DNA from: Paenibacillus sp. RUD330
Lineage (GTDB): Bacteria > Bacillota > Bacilli > Paenibacillales > Paenibacillaceae
Direction: 5' to 3'
Length of the DNA stretch: 64,000 bases
Assembly (NCBI RefSeq): GCF_002243345.2
Contig: NZ_CP022655.2
Coordinates: 2,172,501-2,236,500, forward strand
In this document: positions 53,154-62,030 of the stretch, piece by piece
How the letters are laid out: every line of letters starts with the position of its first letter
How positions within the stretch are numbered: the first letter of the stretch is position 1
Made by a program: the position numbers and the translations under genes
Notes under the pieces: model-generated
Database searches by the model: none
What the model saw: the letters and a program-made list of their open reading frames with translations, nothing else
What the model was told of the DNA's origin: nothing

Positions 53154-55712
53154 ATGACATCGATCGTCATCGGAAGCTGGACGTTCAGAGCGGTTGACCG
53201 CGGGGAAGCATGGCTGGAAGCAAGTGTTCCCGGATGCGTCCACACCGATCTGCTGCGCAACGGAAAAATCGAGGATCCTTTCTATGGAACGAATGAACAT
53301 CGGCTGCAGTGGATCGACAAGCAGGACTGGGAGTACGAGGCCCGGTTCGATGCCGCGGCGGAGCAGCTGGACGAGGACTTCGTGCAGCTCGCGTTCGAGG
53401 GACTGGACACGTACGCGGACGTAACATTGAACGGAACCCGCCTGTTCTCGGCGGACAATATGTTCCGCATCTGGAAGGCCGATGTGAAAGGCCTCCTCCT
53501 GGAAAGCGGCAACAAGCTCCATATCCGCTTCCGCTCGCCCGTCAACGAGGATCTGCCGAAGCTGGAGCGGCTCGGCTATGCGCTTCCGGCGACGAACGAC
53601 CAGTCGGAGCTGGGCGGCCTTGGAGACAAGCGGATCAGCGTTTTCGCCCGCAAAGCCCCTTATCATTACGGCTGGGATTGGGGCCCGAGATTCGTGACGA
53701 GCGGCATCTGGCGTCCGGTCCGTCTGGAGAGCTGGTCGGGCGTCCGCATCTCGGATCTGTTCATCCGGCAGGACGCCGTCTCGGCCGAAGCGGCCGAAGT
53801 GACGGCCGTTGTCGCGGTGGAAGCCGCCGCCTCGGGTCCCTCGACGATCGCCGTGCATGTGGAAGGACAAGAGCATACGCTTGAAGCGGACTTGGAGACG
53901 GGAATCCAGACGCTGGAAATCCCTGTTCGGCTCGACAACCCGCGCCTCTGGTGGAGCCGTGGCCTCGGCGAAGCCGCTATGACGGAGTTCCTGGCCAAGG
54001 TTGAACAGCGGGGCGGAGCCGCCGACTGCAGGACGGTCCGGACCGGTCTGCGTTCCGTCCGTCTGGTGCGCGAACGCGACGAAGCCGGCACCTCGTTCTT
54101 CTTCGAGCTGAACGGCGTCGCCGTGTTCGCCAAGGGAGCGAACCATATTCCGAACGACAGCTTCGTCGCGGAAGTGACGGAGGACCGTTACCGCCATGAG
54201 ATCCTGTCCGCGGCCGAGGCGAATATGAACATGCTGCGCGTATGGGGCGGCGGCATCTACGAGCAGGATATTTTCTACGACCTGTGCGACGAGCACGGCA
54301 TCATGGTCTGGCAGGATTTCATGTTCGCCTGCAGCATGTATCCCGGCGACGAGGCCTTCCTCGACAATGTGCGCGCGGAGGCCGAGGACAATCTGCGCCG
54401 GCTGCGCAACCATCCGTCCATCGTGCTCTGGTGCGGCAACAACGAGATCGATTCCGCCTGGGCCCACTACGACGAGAACGGCGGCTGGGGCTGGAAGAAG
54501 GCGTTCACCCCGGAGCAGCGGGAGCGCATCTGGGCCGACTATGAGGCGATCTTCCACAGGCTGCTTCCCGAAGCGGTGGATGCGCTGGCGCCGGGCGTCG
54601 GTTATTGGCCGTCCTCGCCGCTGATCAGCCTTTCCGAGGATGCCGGCCAGCATGCCTTCCCGGAATCGGCGGCCGGAGATGTCCACTACTGGGGCGTGTG
54701 GCATGCCGTGGAGCCTTTCGAGAACTACAAGCTCAAGATCGGCCGTTTCATCAGCGAGTACGGCTTCCAGTCCTTCCCGGAATACAGATCGGTGCGCTCC
54801 TTCGCCGAGGAAGCCGATATGGAGCTGCTGTCCACCGTCATGCTCGCCCATCAGAAGAACGGAGCCGGCAACCGGCTGATCAAGGAATATATGGACATGT
54901 ATTTGCCGGAGCCGAAGGACTTCCCGGCCTTCCTCTACGAAAGCCAGATTCTGCAGGGCGAGGCGATGAAGATGGCGATCGAAGCCCATCGGCGCCGCCG
55001 TCCTTACTGCATGGGCACGCTGTACTGGCAAATGAACGATTGCTGGCCGGTCGCCTCCTGGGCGGGCATGGATTATTTCGGCCGTTGGAAAGCGATGCAT
55101 TATTACGCCAAGCGCAGCTTCCGGGACGTTCTGCTCTCCGCAGACCGGACCGGCACGGGAATCGATTTCCATCTGGTGAACGATTTGCAGGCATCCGTGC
55201 AAGGCACCCTCAAGGTGAGCCTGCTGGATTTCTCCGGTCTCGCGCTTGCCGAGCGCGAGGTGCCGGCTGCGGCGGCAGGCGGCCAGTCGCTGCTGCTGTT
55301 CTCGCTAACACGCGCAGAGCTGCTGCCGGAAAGCGCCGACTCCGATTCCGTTCTGGTGACGGCGGAGCTGATTGCGGAAGACGGCTCGCTGCTCGCCTCA
55401 GCGTCAGCCTTCTTCGAAGGAGATCGCCAGCTTGCGCTCGCTCCGGCATCGATCGATGTGGAAGAGATCGAGGGCAGCGGCGGCAGCCGCTTCCGCGTCA
55501 GCGCCAGCCGCCTGGCAAGAGCGGTATGGCTGCAGAGCGACAGCGAAGGCATGTTCAGCGACAATTTCTTCGACCTGGTGCCGGGACGGCCCGTGACGGT
55601 GGCGTTCATGGCGCTGAAGCCGGGCGCAGCCCGGCATGAGGCTGCCGACGCCGGTCGGGTGACGGCCTCGTCCATGGCGGATGCGGTGAAAGCCCTCGCG
55701 GCGAAAGGCTGA
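53154..55712 (+). CDS. GH2 beta-mannosidase
   Basis: An 852-residue exo-beta-mannosidase, normal length. N-terminal sugar-binding domain (VPGCVHTDLLRNGKIEDPFYG), a central Ig-like domain, then the TIM barrel with KGANHIPNDSF, MLRVWGGGIYEQDIFYDLCD, the acid/base E431 in WCGNNEIDSAW and nucleophile E535 in FISEYGFQSFPE. YHYGWDWGPRFVTSGIW is characteristic of mannosidases versus other GH2 members. No signal peptide, so it acts on imported mannosides. GGGAGGACTGG upstream provides the ribosome binding site. It is monocistronic between terminators, separate from the xylan locus, with its own candidate operator. Confidence 0.95.
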   Translation: MTSIVIGSWTFRAVDRGEAWLEASVPGCVHTDLLRNGKIEDPFYGTNEHRLQWIDKQDWEYEARFDAAAEQLDEDFVQLAFEGLDTYADVTLNGTRLFSADNMFRIWKADVKGLLLESGNKLHIRFRSPVNEDLPKLERLGYALPATNDQSELGGLGDKRISVFARKAPYHYGWDWGPRFVTSGIWRPVRLESWSGVRISDLFIRQDAVSAEAAEVTAVVAVEAAASGPSTIAVHVEGQEHTLEADLETGIQTLEIPVRLDNPRLWWSRGLGEAAMTEFLAKVEQRGGAADCRTVRTGLRSVRLVRERDEAGTSFFFELNGVAVFAKGANHIPNDSFVAEVTEDRYRHEILSAAEANMNMLRVWGGGIYEQDIFYDLCDEHGIMVWQDFMFACSMYPGDEAFLDNVRAEAEDNLRRLRNHPSIVLWCGNNEIDSAWAHYDENGGWGWKKAFTPEQRERIWADYEAIFHRLLPEAVDALAPGVGYWPSSPLISLSEDAGQHAFPESAAGDVHYWGVWHAVEPFENYKLKIGRFISEYGFQSFPEYRSVRSFAEEADMELLSTVMLAHQKNGAGNRLIKEYMDMYLPEPKDFPAFLYESQILQGEAMKMAIEAHRRRRPYCMGTLYWQMNDCWPVASWAGMDYFGRWKAMHYYAKRSFRDVLLSADRTGTGIDFHLVNDLQASVQGTLKVSLLDFSGLALAEREVPAAAAGGQSLLLFSLTRAELLPESADSDSVLVTAELIAEDGSLLASASAFFEGDRQLALAPASIDVEEIEGSGGSRFRVSASRLARAVWLQSDSEGMFSDNFFDLVPGRPVTVAFMALKPGAARHEAADAGRVTASSMADAVKALAAKG

Positions 55713-55730
55713 GCAGGAGCAGCCGGACCG

Positions 55731-55770
55731 GGCCGTTCCGCTGTCTCGATGACAGCGGAACGGCCTTTTC
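55731..55770 (+). terminator. terminator of the beta-mannosidase gene
   Basis: A perfect 15-bp stem GGCCGTTCCGCTGTC / GACAGCGGAACGGCC with a 5-nt loop and TTTT. Confidence 0.88.
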
Positions 55771-56146
55771 CTTCATCGATGCCAGAGGCGCGGAATTGCC
55801 GGAAACGCCAAGGCGAAAAGCTGCCGCGGCGTTGTCTGCGCCATGTCGAACATTGACGTTCTCTGACGAGTGGCGTTAAAATCCAGTAAGATCGGCTTGT
55901 TCTTTTTTTATGGCTGGACAGGTTCCCCCCCCGCGCGCTGACGCTGGGATGGATTCAAGGACTCCGGTTAAAAAGGAACGGAAGGCCGGAGCCGAGATGC
56001 GCTCTTGAGCAGGATGCGCATGGGACTTGCCGACTGGCCGTCCTATGCCGCCGGCGGCGGCAATCTCTTTCATTCGTCAGGTTTCCCTTTTGAGATGCAG
56101 GTAGTACAATGTTTGCACATACGAAAAAGTAGAAAAGGAGATCCTT
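55771..56146. other. non-coding stretch before the hybrid kinase gene
   Basis: No convincing gene in these 376 bases. A TACAAT (56105-56110) with weak TTTCCC 17 bp upstream is the only promoter-like sequence, 37 bp before the kinase start; AAAGGAG serves as its ribosome binding site. A short minus-strand frame (56073-55876) is unconvincing. Confidence 0.5.
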
Positions 56147-58153
56147 ATGAGCGAAGAGAGCCTCTTTTCCCCGATAGAACCTGACGGCAGGCGGACAAGA
56201 CTCCAAGCGGAGAAGCCCGGACTGCAGCAGTACAGATCCGTCGTGCTTCATAATCCCCATCCGCTCGTCATGATGGATTCTTCCTGGAGAATCTCCATCG
56301 TGAATCCGGCGTTCACCGAGAAGCTCGGCTGGTCCCAGGAAGAGCTGGCGGGCATGGATGCGATTGAATTCCGAGCTCTGCTGATGCCCCAGACGGACAT
56401 CGACCTGGAGCAGTTCGGCGCGGGCGGAGCGGAGCCGGTTTCCTACGAAAACCAATGCAGAAGCCGGAGCGGCAAAATTATCAGCCTGGAGGTCGTCTTT
56501 TACCCTTTGAAGACGGACAACGGGGATATTTGCGGGTACCTGTTCTCCCTGATGGACATATCCGCCCGCAAGGAAGCCGAGCTCAAGCTGCAGGAGACGA
56601 TCGAGAGATATACCTCGCTCAAGAAGTACAACCATGATGCCGTCATATCCCTGGATCTGAAGGGATGCTTCATTCATTGCAACGCAGTCGCCGAGAGGCT
56701 GCTCGGCATGCATGCCGAGGAGCTTGTCGGCAAAGACTTTTCTCCCTATGTCAAAGTGCCGGATATCCGCTCCGTCTTGGCGGACTCGCATGAAGGGGAC
56801 TCGGTCGAGCGGCGGATCAACGAAATCGTGAATCGCGACGGGAAGGCGGCGGAGATTCTCACCTCCGTCGCTCCGATCATCATCAACAAGCGGATCATGG
56901 GCTATTATCTGATCGCCAAGGATATCACCGAGCAGAAGAAGCTGCTCATCGAGAAGGAGGCCGCGGAGTCCACGACCCGCGCCAAGAGCGACTTCCTGGC
57001 GATGATGAGCCATGAGATCCGCACGCCGATGAACGGTGTCATCGGCATGACGCAGCTGCTGCTGGATTCGTCCGATCTGAGCGACGAGCAGCGCAGCTTT
57101 GTCGAGATCATCCGGCAGAGCGGGCAATCGCTGCTGACGATCATCAACGACATTCTGGACTTTACAAGAATCGAGGCCGGCAAGACGGCCATCGCCAAGG
57201 CTCCGTTCAGCATCCGTGAGCTCGCAGCCGAGACCGTCTCCGTCCTGATGCCGGAAATTCTCGAGAAGAGGCTGTCCGTCGATTCCAAGGTCGACGGCGA
57301 TGTGCCCGACATGCTGCTCGGCGACGGGGGCAAGCTGAGGCAGGTGCTGTTGAACATCATCGGCAACGCCGTCAAATTCACGGATTCGGGCGGTGTCAGC
57401 CTCCATATCTCGCGGAAGCAGTCGACCGATTCCGGCGTCATGCTCCTCGTCAAGATCAGGGATACGGGAATCGGCATTCCCGCCGATGCGCTGCCGCTCC
57501 TGTTCAATCCGTTCAGCCGACTGGACAACTATATGACCCGTAAGGTGGAGGGGAGCGGTCTGGGCCTTGCCATCTCCAAGAAGTTCATCGAGCTGATGGG
57601 CGGAACGATCGGAGTGGAGAGGGTGGACGGGCCGGGAGCTTGCTTCGCCTTCACGGTCAGACTGGACCGCAGCTTTGAGCAGGCGGCTCAAGCCGAACGG
57701 ACCGAAGCCGGAGCGGAGGATGCCCGTTCCTTCAAGATCCTGATTGGCGAGGACAACGAAGTGAACCAGATGGTTCTGCAGAAGATGCTCGTCAAGCTCG
57801 GCCACGAGGTGACGGTCGCCGGCAACGGTACGGAAGTGGTGGAGGCCTTCCGCAAGGACGGCGGCGGATACGACATGATCTTCATGGATGTGCTCATGCC
57901 GGTCATGGACGGGATGGAAGCGACCCGGTGTCTGCGCGGCCTTTCTGAAAACGCAGACAAGCCTTATATCGTCGCGGTTACAGCCAACGCCCTCAAAGGG
58001 GACAGGGAAGCCTGCCTCGCCGGCGGCATGAACGATTACATCAGCAAGCCGATCCGCAAGGAAGCGCTCTTGCAGGCGCTGGAACGCTACCGGCTGCAGA
58101 AGCCGAGAGGAGACAGGCATGGCCAAGACATCAACCGATACCGCCAAGTTTAA
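56147..58153 (+). CDS. cytoplasmic hybrid histidine kinase (PAS-PAS-HisKA-HATPase-REC)
   Basis: A 668-residue hybrid sensor kinase without membrane segments. Two PAS domains (about 35-145, with NPAFTEKLGWSQEELAGMD; and 155-270), HisKA with H289 in MMSHEIRTPMNGVIGM, HATPase_c with NIIGNAVKFTDSGG (N box), IRDTGIGIPADA and EGSGLGLAISKKF, and a C-terminal receiver (about 530-650) with phospho-acceptor D581 in MIFMDVLMPVMDG. No HPt domain or separate output gene is adjacent. The next gene, a pentapeptide-repeat protein, starts 35 bp before its stop, so both are expressed together. Confidence 0.95.
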   Translation: MSEESLFSPIEPDGRRTRLQAEKPGLQQYRSVVLHNPHPLVMMDSSWRISIVNPAFTEKLGWSQEELAGMDAIEFRALLMPQTDIDLEQFGAGGAEPVSYENQCRSRSGKIISLEVVFYPLKTDNGDICGYLFSLMDISARKEAELKLQETIERYTSLKKYNHDAVISLDLKGCFIHCNAVAERLLGMHAEELVGKDFSPYVKVPDIRSVLADSHEGDSVERRINEIVNRDGKAAEILTSVAPIIINKRIMGYYLIAKDITEQKKLLIEKEAAESTTRAKSDFLAMMSHEIRTPMNGVIGMTQLLLDSSDLSDEQRSFVEIIRQSGQSLLTIINDILDFTRIEAGKTAIAKAPFSIRELAAETVSVLMPEILEKRLSVDSKVDGDVPDMLLGDGGKLRQVLLNIIGNAVKFTDSGGVSLHISRKQSTDSGVMLLVKIRDTGIGIPADALPLLFNPFSRLDNYMTRKVEGSGLGLAISKKFIELMGGTIGVERVDGPGACFAFTVRLDRSFEQAAQAERTEAGAEDARSFKILIGEDNEVNQMVLQKMLVKLGHEVTVAGNGTEVVEAFRKDGGGYDMIFMDVLMPVMDGMEATRCLRGLSENADKPYIVAVTANALKGDREACLAGGMNDYISKPIRKEALLQALERYRLQKPRGDRHGQDINRYRQV

Positions 58154-58784
58154 GCTGGAGAAGCCGAGACTTGCTGCGGCCGGTCTCGAGCAGCCCGCCC
58201 ATCCCTTGTTTGCGGATTCAGGCAGCTATCACGAAAATCTGCTTGTCCGCGAAGCGGCCGTGGAGGAGCGGAATACGGAGCGCTCGGTCGCGGAACGGGT
58301 TCTATGGCAGCATGTCACGTTCGCGGACTGCCGTCTCGACAGGCTGGAGCTGACGGATTGCCGGTTCGAGAATTGCGATCTGTCCAACATCCGGCTTGAC
58401 GGGGCGGTGCTTCATCGGGTAGAGTTCCACAGCTGCAAGCTGGTGGGCGCGGATCTGTCGGGGGCGGTGCTGCGCAATGTTCTTTTTGAAGACTGCCAGG
58501 CCGATTACGCCTCCTTCCGCTTCGGCAATTTCAAGGGGGTCAAGTTCAGCGGCAGCAGCTTGAACCATGCGGACCTTTACCGGTCCGAGCTGGCCAAGAC
58601 GGCATTCGAGGACGTGCAGCTGGACCGGGCCCAGCTGTCCGGAACCCGCCTGTCCGGAATCGATCTCAGCACCTGCGAGTTCCATCATCTGGGCGTCGAG
58701 ATGGAGGATCTGAAGGGCTGCATCATCGCGCCGGCCCAGGCGATCCTGTTCACGAGAATTTTCGGTCTCGTCGTCAAGGAGTAG
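58119..58784 (+). CDS. pentapeptide-repeat protein
   Basis: A 221-residue protein with pentapeptide repeats (A/C-D/N-L-x-x type) at about residues 65-195, for example CRFENCDLSNIRLDGAVL, CKLVGADLSGAVL and SSLNHADLYRSEL, folding into a right-handed quadrilateral beta helix. Family members include QnrB-like gyrase protectors and many of unknown function. It overlaps the 3' end of the hybrid kinase gene in another frame, with GAGAGGAGACAGG upstream. A functional link with the kinase is suggested by the overlap only. Confidence 0.92.
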   Translation: MAKTSTDTAKFKLEKPRLAAAGLEQPAHPLFADSGSYHENLLVREAAVEERNTERSVAERVLWQHVTFADCRLDRLELTDCRFENCDLSNIRLDGAVLHRVEFHSCKLVGADLSGAVLRNVLFEDCQADYASFRFGNFKGVKFSGSSLNHADLYRSELAKTAFEDVQLDRAQLSGTRLSGIDLSTCEFHHLGVEMEDLKGCIIAPAQAILFTRIFGLVVKE

Positions 58785-58805
58785 CCTCCACGCCGAGACA
58801 TGAAG

Positions 58806-58851
58806 AAGGACCGGGCGCGAGCAGACATGCTCGCGTCCGGTCCTTTTTTTT
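58806..58851. terminator. terminator between convergent pentapeptide and aminopeptidase genes
   Basis: AGGACCGG...GCGAGCA / TGCTCGC...CCGGTCCT followed by eight or more T on the plus strand. Confidence 0.88.
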
Positions 58852-58873
58852 GGCGGGACGATTTCGATTTCCT

Positions 58874-60106
58874 TTAGAACGCCCAGTTGCCGCCGCGGAA
58901 GATCGGCTCCAGGGTGCCGTCCTCGAGGATGCCGTCGATATCCATTTCGGCGGAGCCGATCATGAAGTCGACATGGGTCATGCTCGTGTTCAGCCCTTTT
59001 TCCTTCAGCTCGTCCTGGGACATGCCCTTGCCGCCTTCGATGTTGAAGGCATAGGCGCTGCCGAGCGCAAGATGGTTGGAGGCGTTCTCGTCGAACAGCG
59101 TATTGAAGTACAGGATGTTGGAGCGGGAGATCGGGGAGTCGTAAGGCACGAGAGCGACTTCGCCGATCCGGCGCGCGCCCTCGTCCATCTCCAGCAGTCC
59201 TTCCAGAGCGGCAAGCCCTTTCTCCGCCTCGGCCTTCACCACGCTGCCGTTCTCGAACGTCAGCTTGAAGTTGTCGATGATGGTGCCGCCGTAGCTGAGC
59301 GGTTTGGTGCTGGATACATAGCCGCTTACGCCGTCGGCCTTGGCCGCCGTGAACACTTCCTCCGTCGGAAGGTTGGCGACGAATTGTTGGCCTTGGATAT
59401 TGTGGCTGTCCGCCGCGACCCACAGATGGCCTTCCGGAAGCTCGATCGTCAGATCCGTTCCAGGGGCGGTGTAATGCAGCTTCTTGTATTTGCGCGAGTT
59501 GAGATGCTCCGACTTGGCGTTCAGGCTGGCGATATGCTCCTTCCAGGCGGCGACAGGATCGTCGAGATCGGCGCGCACGGCCTTGAGGATGGACGTCCAC
59601 AGGCTGCTGTACTGCTCCTCTTCCGTCGATCCGGGGAATACCTTCTTCGCCCATGCTTTGGACGGCGCCGCGACGACGCACCAGCTGAATTTGTCGGACT
59701 GCATCATCTGGCGGTATGTAGAGAGGGCTTTGCCGTAGGTTTTCTGGTGGTTGATGATGCGCTCCTGGGAGACGCCCTTGAGCAGATCCGGATCGGAAGA
59801 TACGACGCTGATGACAGCCGCGCCTTCCTGGACAAGCTCCAGCATTTCCCCGGCATACCATTTGGGCTCGTCGAGGAACGCTTCATCCGGCGCCAGCTCG
59901 TAGCGCAGGCGGGCAAGCGTGTCGTCGTTCCAGTTGACCTTGACGGTGCGGGCTCCTGCTCCGTACGCTTTTTTGGCGATCAGGCGAACGAGGTCCGCGG
60001 CGTCAAGAGACGCGTTGATGACCAGCTTCTGGCCGGGCTGGATTTGGACGCCGACCTGAACGATCAAATCCGCATACCGCTCGATTTGCTCTTTCAGTTT
60101 GGTCAT
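58874..60106 (-). CDS. M29-family metallo-aminopeptidase
   Basis: A 410-residue cytoplasmic aminopeptidase (AmpS/PepS/AmpT type, thermophilic M29 family) that removes N-terminal residues, using two metal ions. Conserved features: YADLIVQVGVQIQPGQKLVI at the start, DLTIELPEGHLWVA (Glu ligand), TEEVFTAAKADGVSGYV, NHLALGSAYAF (His and Tyr) and MTHVDFMIGSAEMDIDG (His and Asp ligands), ending FRGGNWAF. ATG 60106 has GGAGG seven bases upstream; an earlier in-frame ATG lacks a better site. Transcribed alone. Confidence 0.95.
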   Translation of the reverse strand: MTKLKEQIERYADLIVQVGVQIQPGQKLVINASLDAADLVRLIAKKAYGAGARTVKVNWNDDTLARLRYELAPDEAFLDEPKWYAGEMLELVQEGAAVISVVSSDPDLLKGVSQERIINHQKTYGKALSTYRQMMQSDKFSWCVVAAPSKAWAKKVFPGSTEEEQYSSLWTSILKAVRADLDDPVAAWKEHIASLNAKSEHLNSRKYKKLHYTAPGTDLTIELPEGHLWVAADSHNIQGQQFVANLPTEEVFTAAKADGVSGYVSSTKPLSYGGTIIDNFKLTFENGSVVKAEAEKGLAALEGLLEMDEGARRIGEVALVPYDSPISRSNILYFNTLFDENASNHLALGSAYAFNIEGGKGMSQDELKEKGLNTSMTHVDFMIGSAEMDIDGILEDGTLEPIFRGGNWAF

Positions 60107-60231
60107 GTTGATTCCTCCATTCATTGTGCGGGTTCCTGATTATTGTACACGATCTGTTCCGAAAAATGAAAACGCCATGCTATGATGGGAAGACCAATCC
60201 GCCTGCCGGCGCCTGAAAGGAGAGGGAAGGC

Positions 60232-60840
60232 TTGTTCTCCTGCCAACTGAGTCCCGACCTGGAGCTGAGGCTTCTGGAGTCGAGATATGCACGTCCTTTG
60301 TTCCGGACGGTCCAGCAGAACCGGGACTGTCTGGACAAATGGCTTCCATGGGTCAAGCATATCGAGAATGTCGACGATATGAAGGATTATATTGAATTCG
60401 AGCAGAAAAGAAGGGAGCTTCAGCAAGGCTTCTCCGCGATCATCCTCGAGGGCGGAAATCCTGCCGGCGTCGTCAGCTACCAGGAGCTCGACTGGCGCAA
60501 CAGCAAGGCTTCGCTCGGCTATTGGCTGAGCGCCGACTGCCAGGGAAGAGGAATCATGACGCTGGCCTGCAAGGAAATGGTCCAGTATGCCATCGTGACG
60601 CTGGAGATGAACCGGGTCGAGATCAGATCCCGTTCGGACAACGTCCGCAGCCGGAGCGTCGCCGAGAGGCTGGGCTTCACGCTCGAGGGCCTGCTCAGGC
60701 AGGAAGAGCGGAGCGGAGCCTCCTTCTACGACCATGCCGTCTACGGCATGGTCGCCTCGGAGTGGGACCGGCAGAAGAGAGCCCGCCGGGAAGCGGCAGG
60801 AGACAGCCGCGGCGCCGCTGGCGCGACGTCGGAACAATGA
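60232..60840 (+). CDS. GNAT acetyltransferase, RimJ/RimL type
   Basis: A 202-residue N-acetyltransferase, probably acetylating ribosomal protein or other N-termini or small amines. It starts at TTG with AGGAGAGG nine bases upstream. LRLLESRYARPLF, LDKWLPWVKHIENVDD, the acetyl-CoA loop SADCQGRGIMT and RSDNVRSRSVAERLGFTLEG are typical of the RimL/YdaF group. Its target is unknown. Confidence 0.9.
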   Translation: MFSCQLSPDLELRLLESRYARPLFRTVQQNRDCLDKWLPWVKHIENVDDMKDYIEFEQKRRELQQGFSAIILEGGNPAGVVSYQELDWRNSKASLGYWLSADCQGRGIMTLACKEMVQYAIVTLEMNRVEIRSRSDNVRSRSVAERLGFTLEGLLRQEERSGASFYDHAVYGMVASEWDRQKRARREAAGDSRGAAGATSEQ

Positions 60841-60919
60841 CTCCGGATGCGCGCAGCTTGATCGATGCGAGGCCGGCGAGTCAGCCGGCCGGATTCTGGC
60901 TGCTCATACTATCATCAGC

Positions 60920-60946
60920 CTGCCGCCTGAATGGGCGGCTATTTTC
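60920..60946 (+). terminator. terminator of the acetyltransferase gene
   Basis: GCCGCC / GGCGGC stem with TGAATG loop and ATTTTC; it just touches the convergent gerC-type stop codon. A stronger GC-rich hairpin (GGCCGGC / GCCGGCC) lies about 30 bp upstream without a T-run. Confidence 0.5.
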
Positions 60947-62030
60947 ATTCCAGGAATTCGAGTCCGGTATTGCGCAGGTCGATATGGAATTTCATGCTGA
61001 TTTTCGCGGAGCGGTACCGTTCCGGCCACTCCTCGTATTGATACGGCTGCAGCCTGCTGCGGAAGCGGTTCCCGAAGCCGAATATGTCCGCTCCGGCCTT
61101 CTGCGTTTTCGCGAACATGGACTTCGCCTGAAGCTCTAAATCTTCTTGAAGCTCCCGAATAACCTCCCTTTCGGTCATTTCATTCATCTGGGAGCTGTCC
61201 ACGAGCGTGACGATCAGCGAGGAATCAACGCGGATGAGCGGCCGTCCGTTTGAGAGCTCGGTGTTGACACGCGTGCGGTTATGGACGATCTTGACGTCTG
61301 AACGGCTCATCAGCTTCACCTCCGAATCGTGGAAGCGGTGGGTGATGATCTCATAGATGAGCGATTCGTCCTTCGTCAGCTCTCCAACCATGCGGTCTTT
61401 GGCGAAGATGGCGTTCCCGTCCAGCTCGAAGGAATTCTGGGTGCCCTCCCTCAAAATCGGGATCAGGTTCGCTTGGAGCGGATTGTACAGCTTGGAATAG
61501 ATTTCCCAAAGCATCGTCTTGTTCTTGCGGGGAATGCCGCCGGCATAGGGCTCGAAGAACAGCTTTGTATAGATGCCGGAAAACTCTCCGGTCGGATTGG
61601 GGCTCGTGAAGATCCGGCTCATCTTTCCCTTGACGACCGCCACGACGGCATCCAGCGGAACCGAACGCTCTCTGACCGCGAACTCCAGATAGGACTTCAA
61701 GCCGTAATGGGCCATCGATTCGTCAAGCAGCAGCGCTCTCGTGGAAGAGGCATCCAGCGATTTGGGCAGCTTGTATCGGGCTTGATTGATCGCATCGGCA
61801 ACCGTCAGGCCGGACTGGCTCATCGCATAGAAATCCTTCCCTTCCGTGCTTTGAGCCGTCTTGGGCAGCGGAAACCGCATCCACACGTTGAGCGACTGGC
61901 CGGACCCTTTTTCCAGCCCCATCGCTCCCATCATCAGCCGGTTGTCCACATCCTTGGAATCCCAGCACCCGGACAGCAAGCCGAGCAGACAGCAGGCCGC
62001 AGCCGCACGGAGCCCCTTGCTCCCGCTCAT
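60945..62030 (-). CDS. Ger(x)C-family spore germination lipoprotein
   Basis: A 361-residue C subunit of a germinant receptor, anchored on the outer face of the spore inner membrane. Signal peptide with lipobox LLSGCWD at residues 17-23, then the family start DSKDVDNRLMMGAMGLEKG, and a C-terminal domain with ESLIYEIITHRFHDSEVKLM and QAKSMFAKTQKAGADIFGFG. The stop-start overlap ATGA couples it to the B gene. It works with the A and B subunits to sense germinants such as amino acids or sugars. Confidence 0.93.
   Translation of the reverse strand: MSGSKGLRAAAACCLLGLLSGCWDSKDVDNRLMMGAMGLEKGSGQSLNVWMRFPLPKTAQSTEGKDFYAMSQSGLTVADAINQARYKLPKSLDASSTRALLLDESMAHYGLKSYLEFAVRERSVPLDAVVAVVKGKMSRIFTSPNPTGEFSGIYTKLFFEPYAGGIPRKNKTMLWEIYSKLYNPLQANLIPILREGTQNSFELDGNAIFAKDRMVGELTKDESLIYEIITHRFHDSEVKLMSRSDVKIVHNRTRVNTELSNGRPLIRVDSSLIVTLVDSSQMNEMTEREVIRELQEDLELQAKSMFAKTQKAGADIFGFGNRFRSRLQPYQYEEWPERYRSAKISMKFHIDLRNTGLEFLE

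Noticed and set aside
55876-56073. Minus-strand 65-codon frame before the hybrid kinase
   Set aside because: Only weak upstream purines, composition unlike a protein, and it overlaps the probable kinase promoter region.
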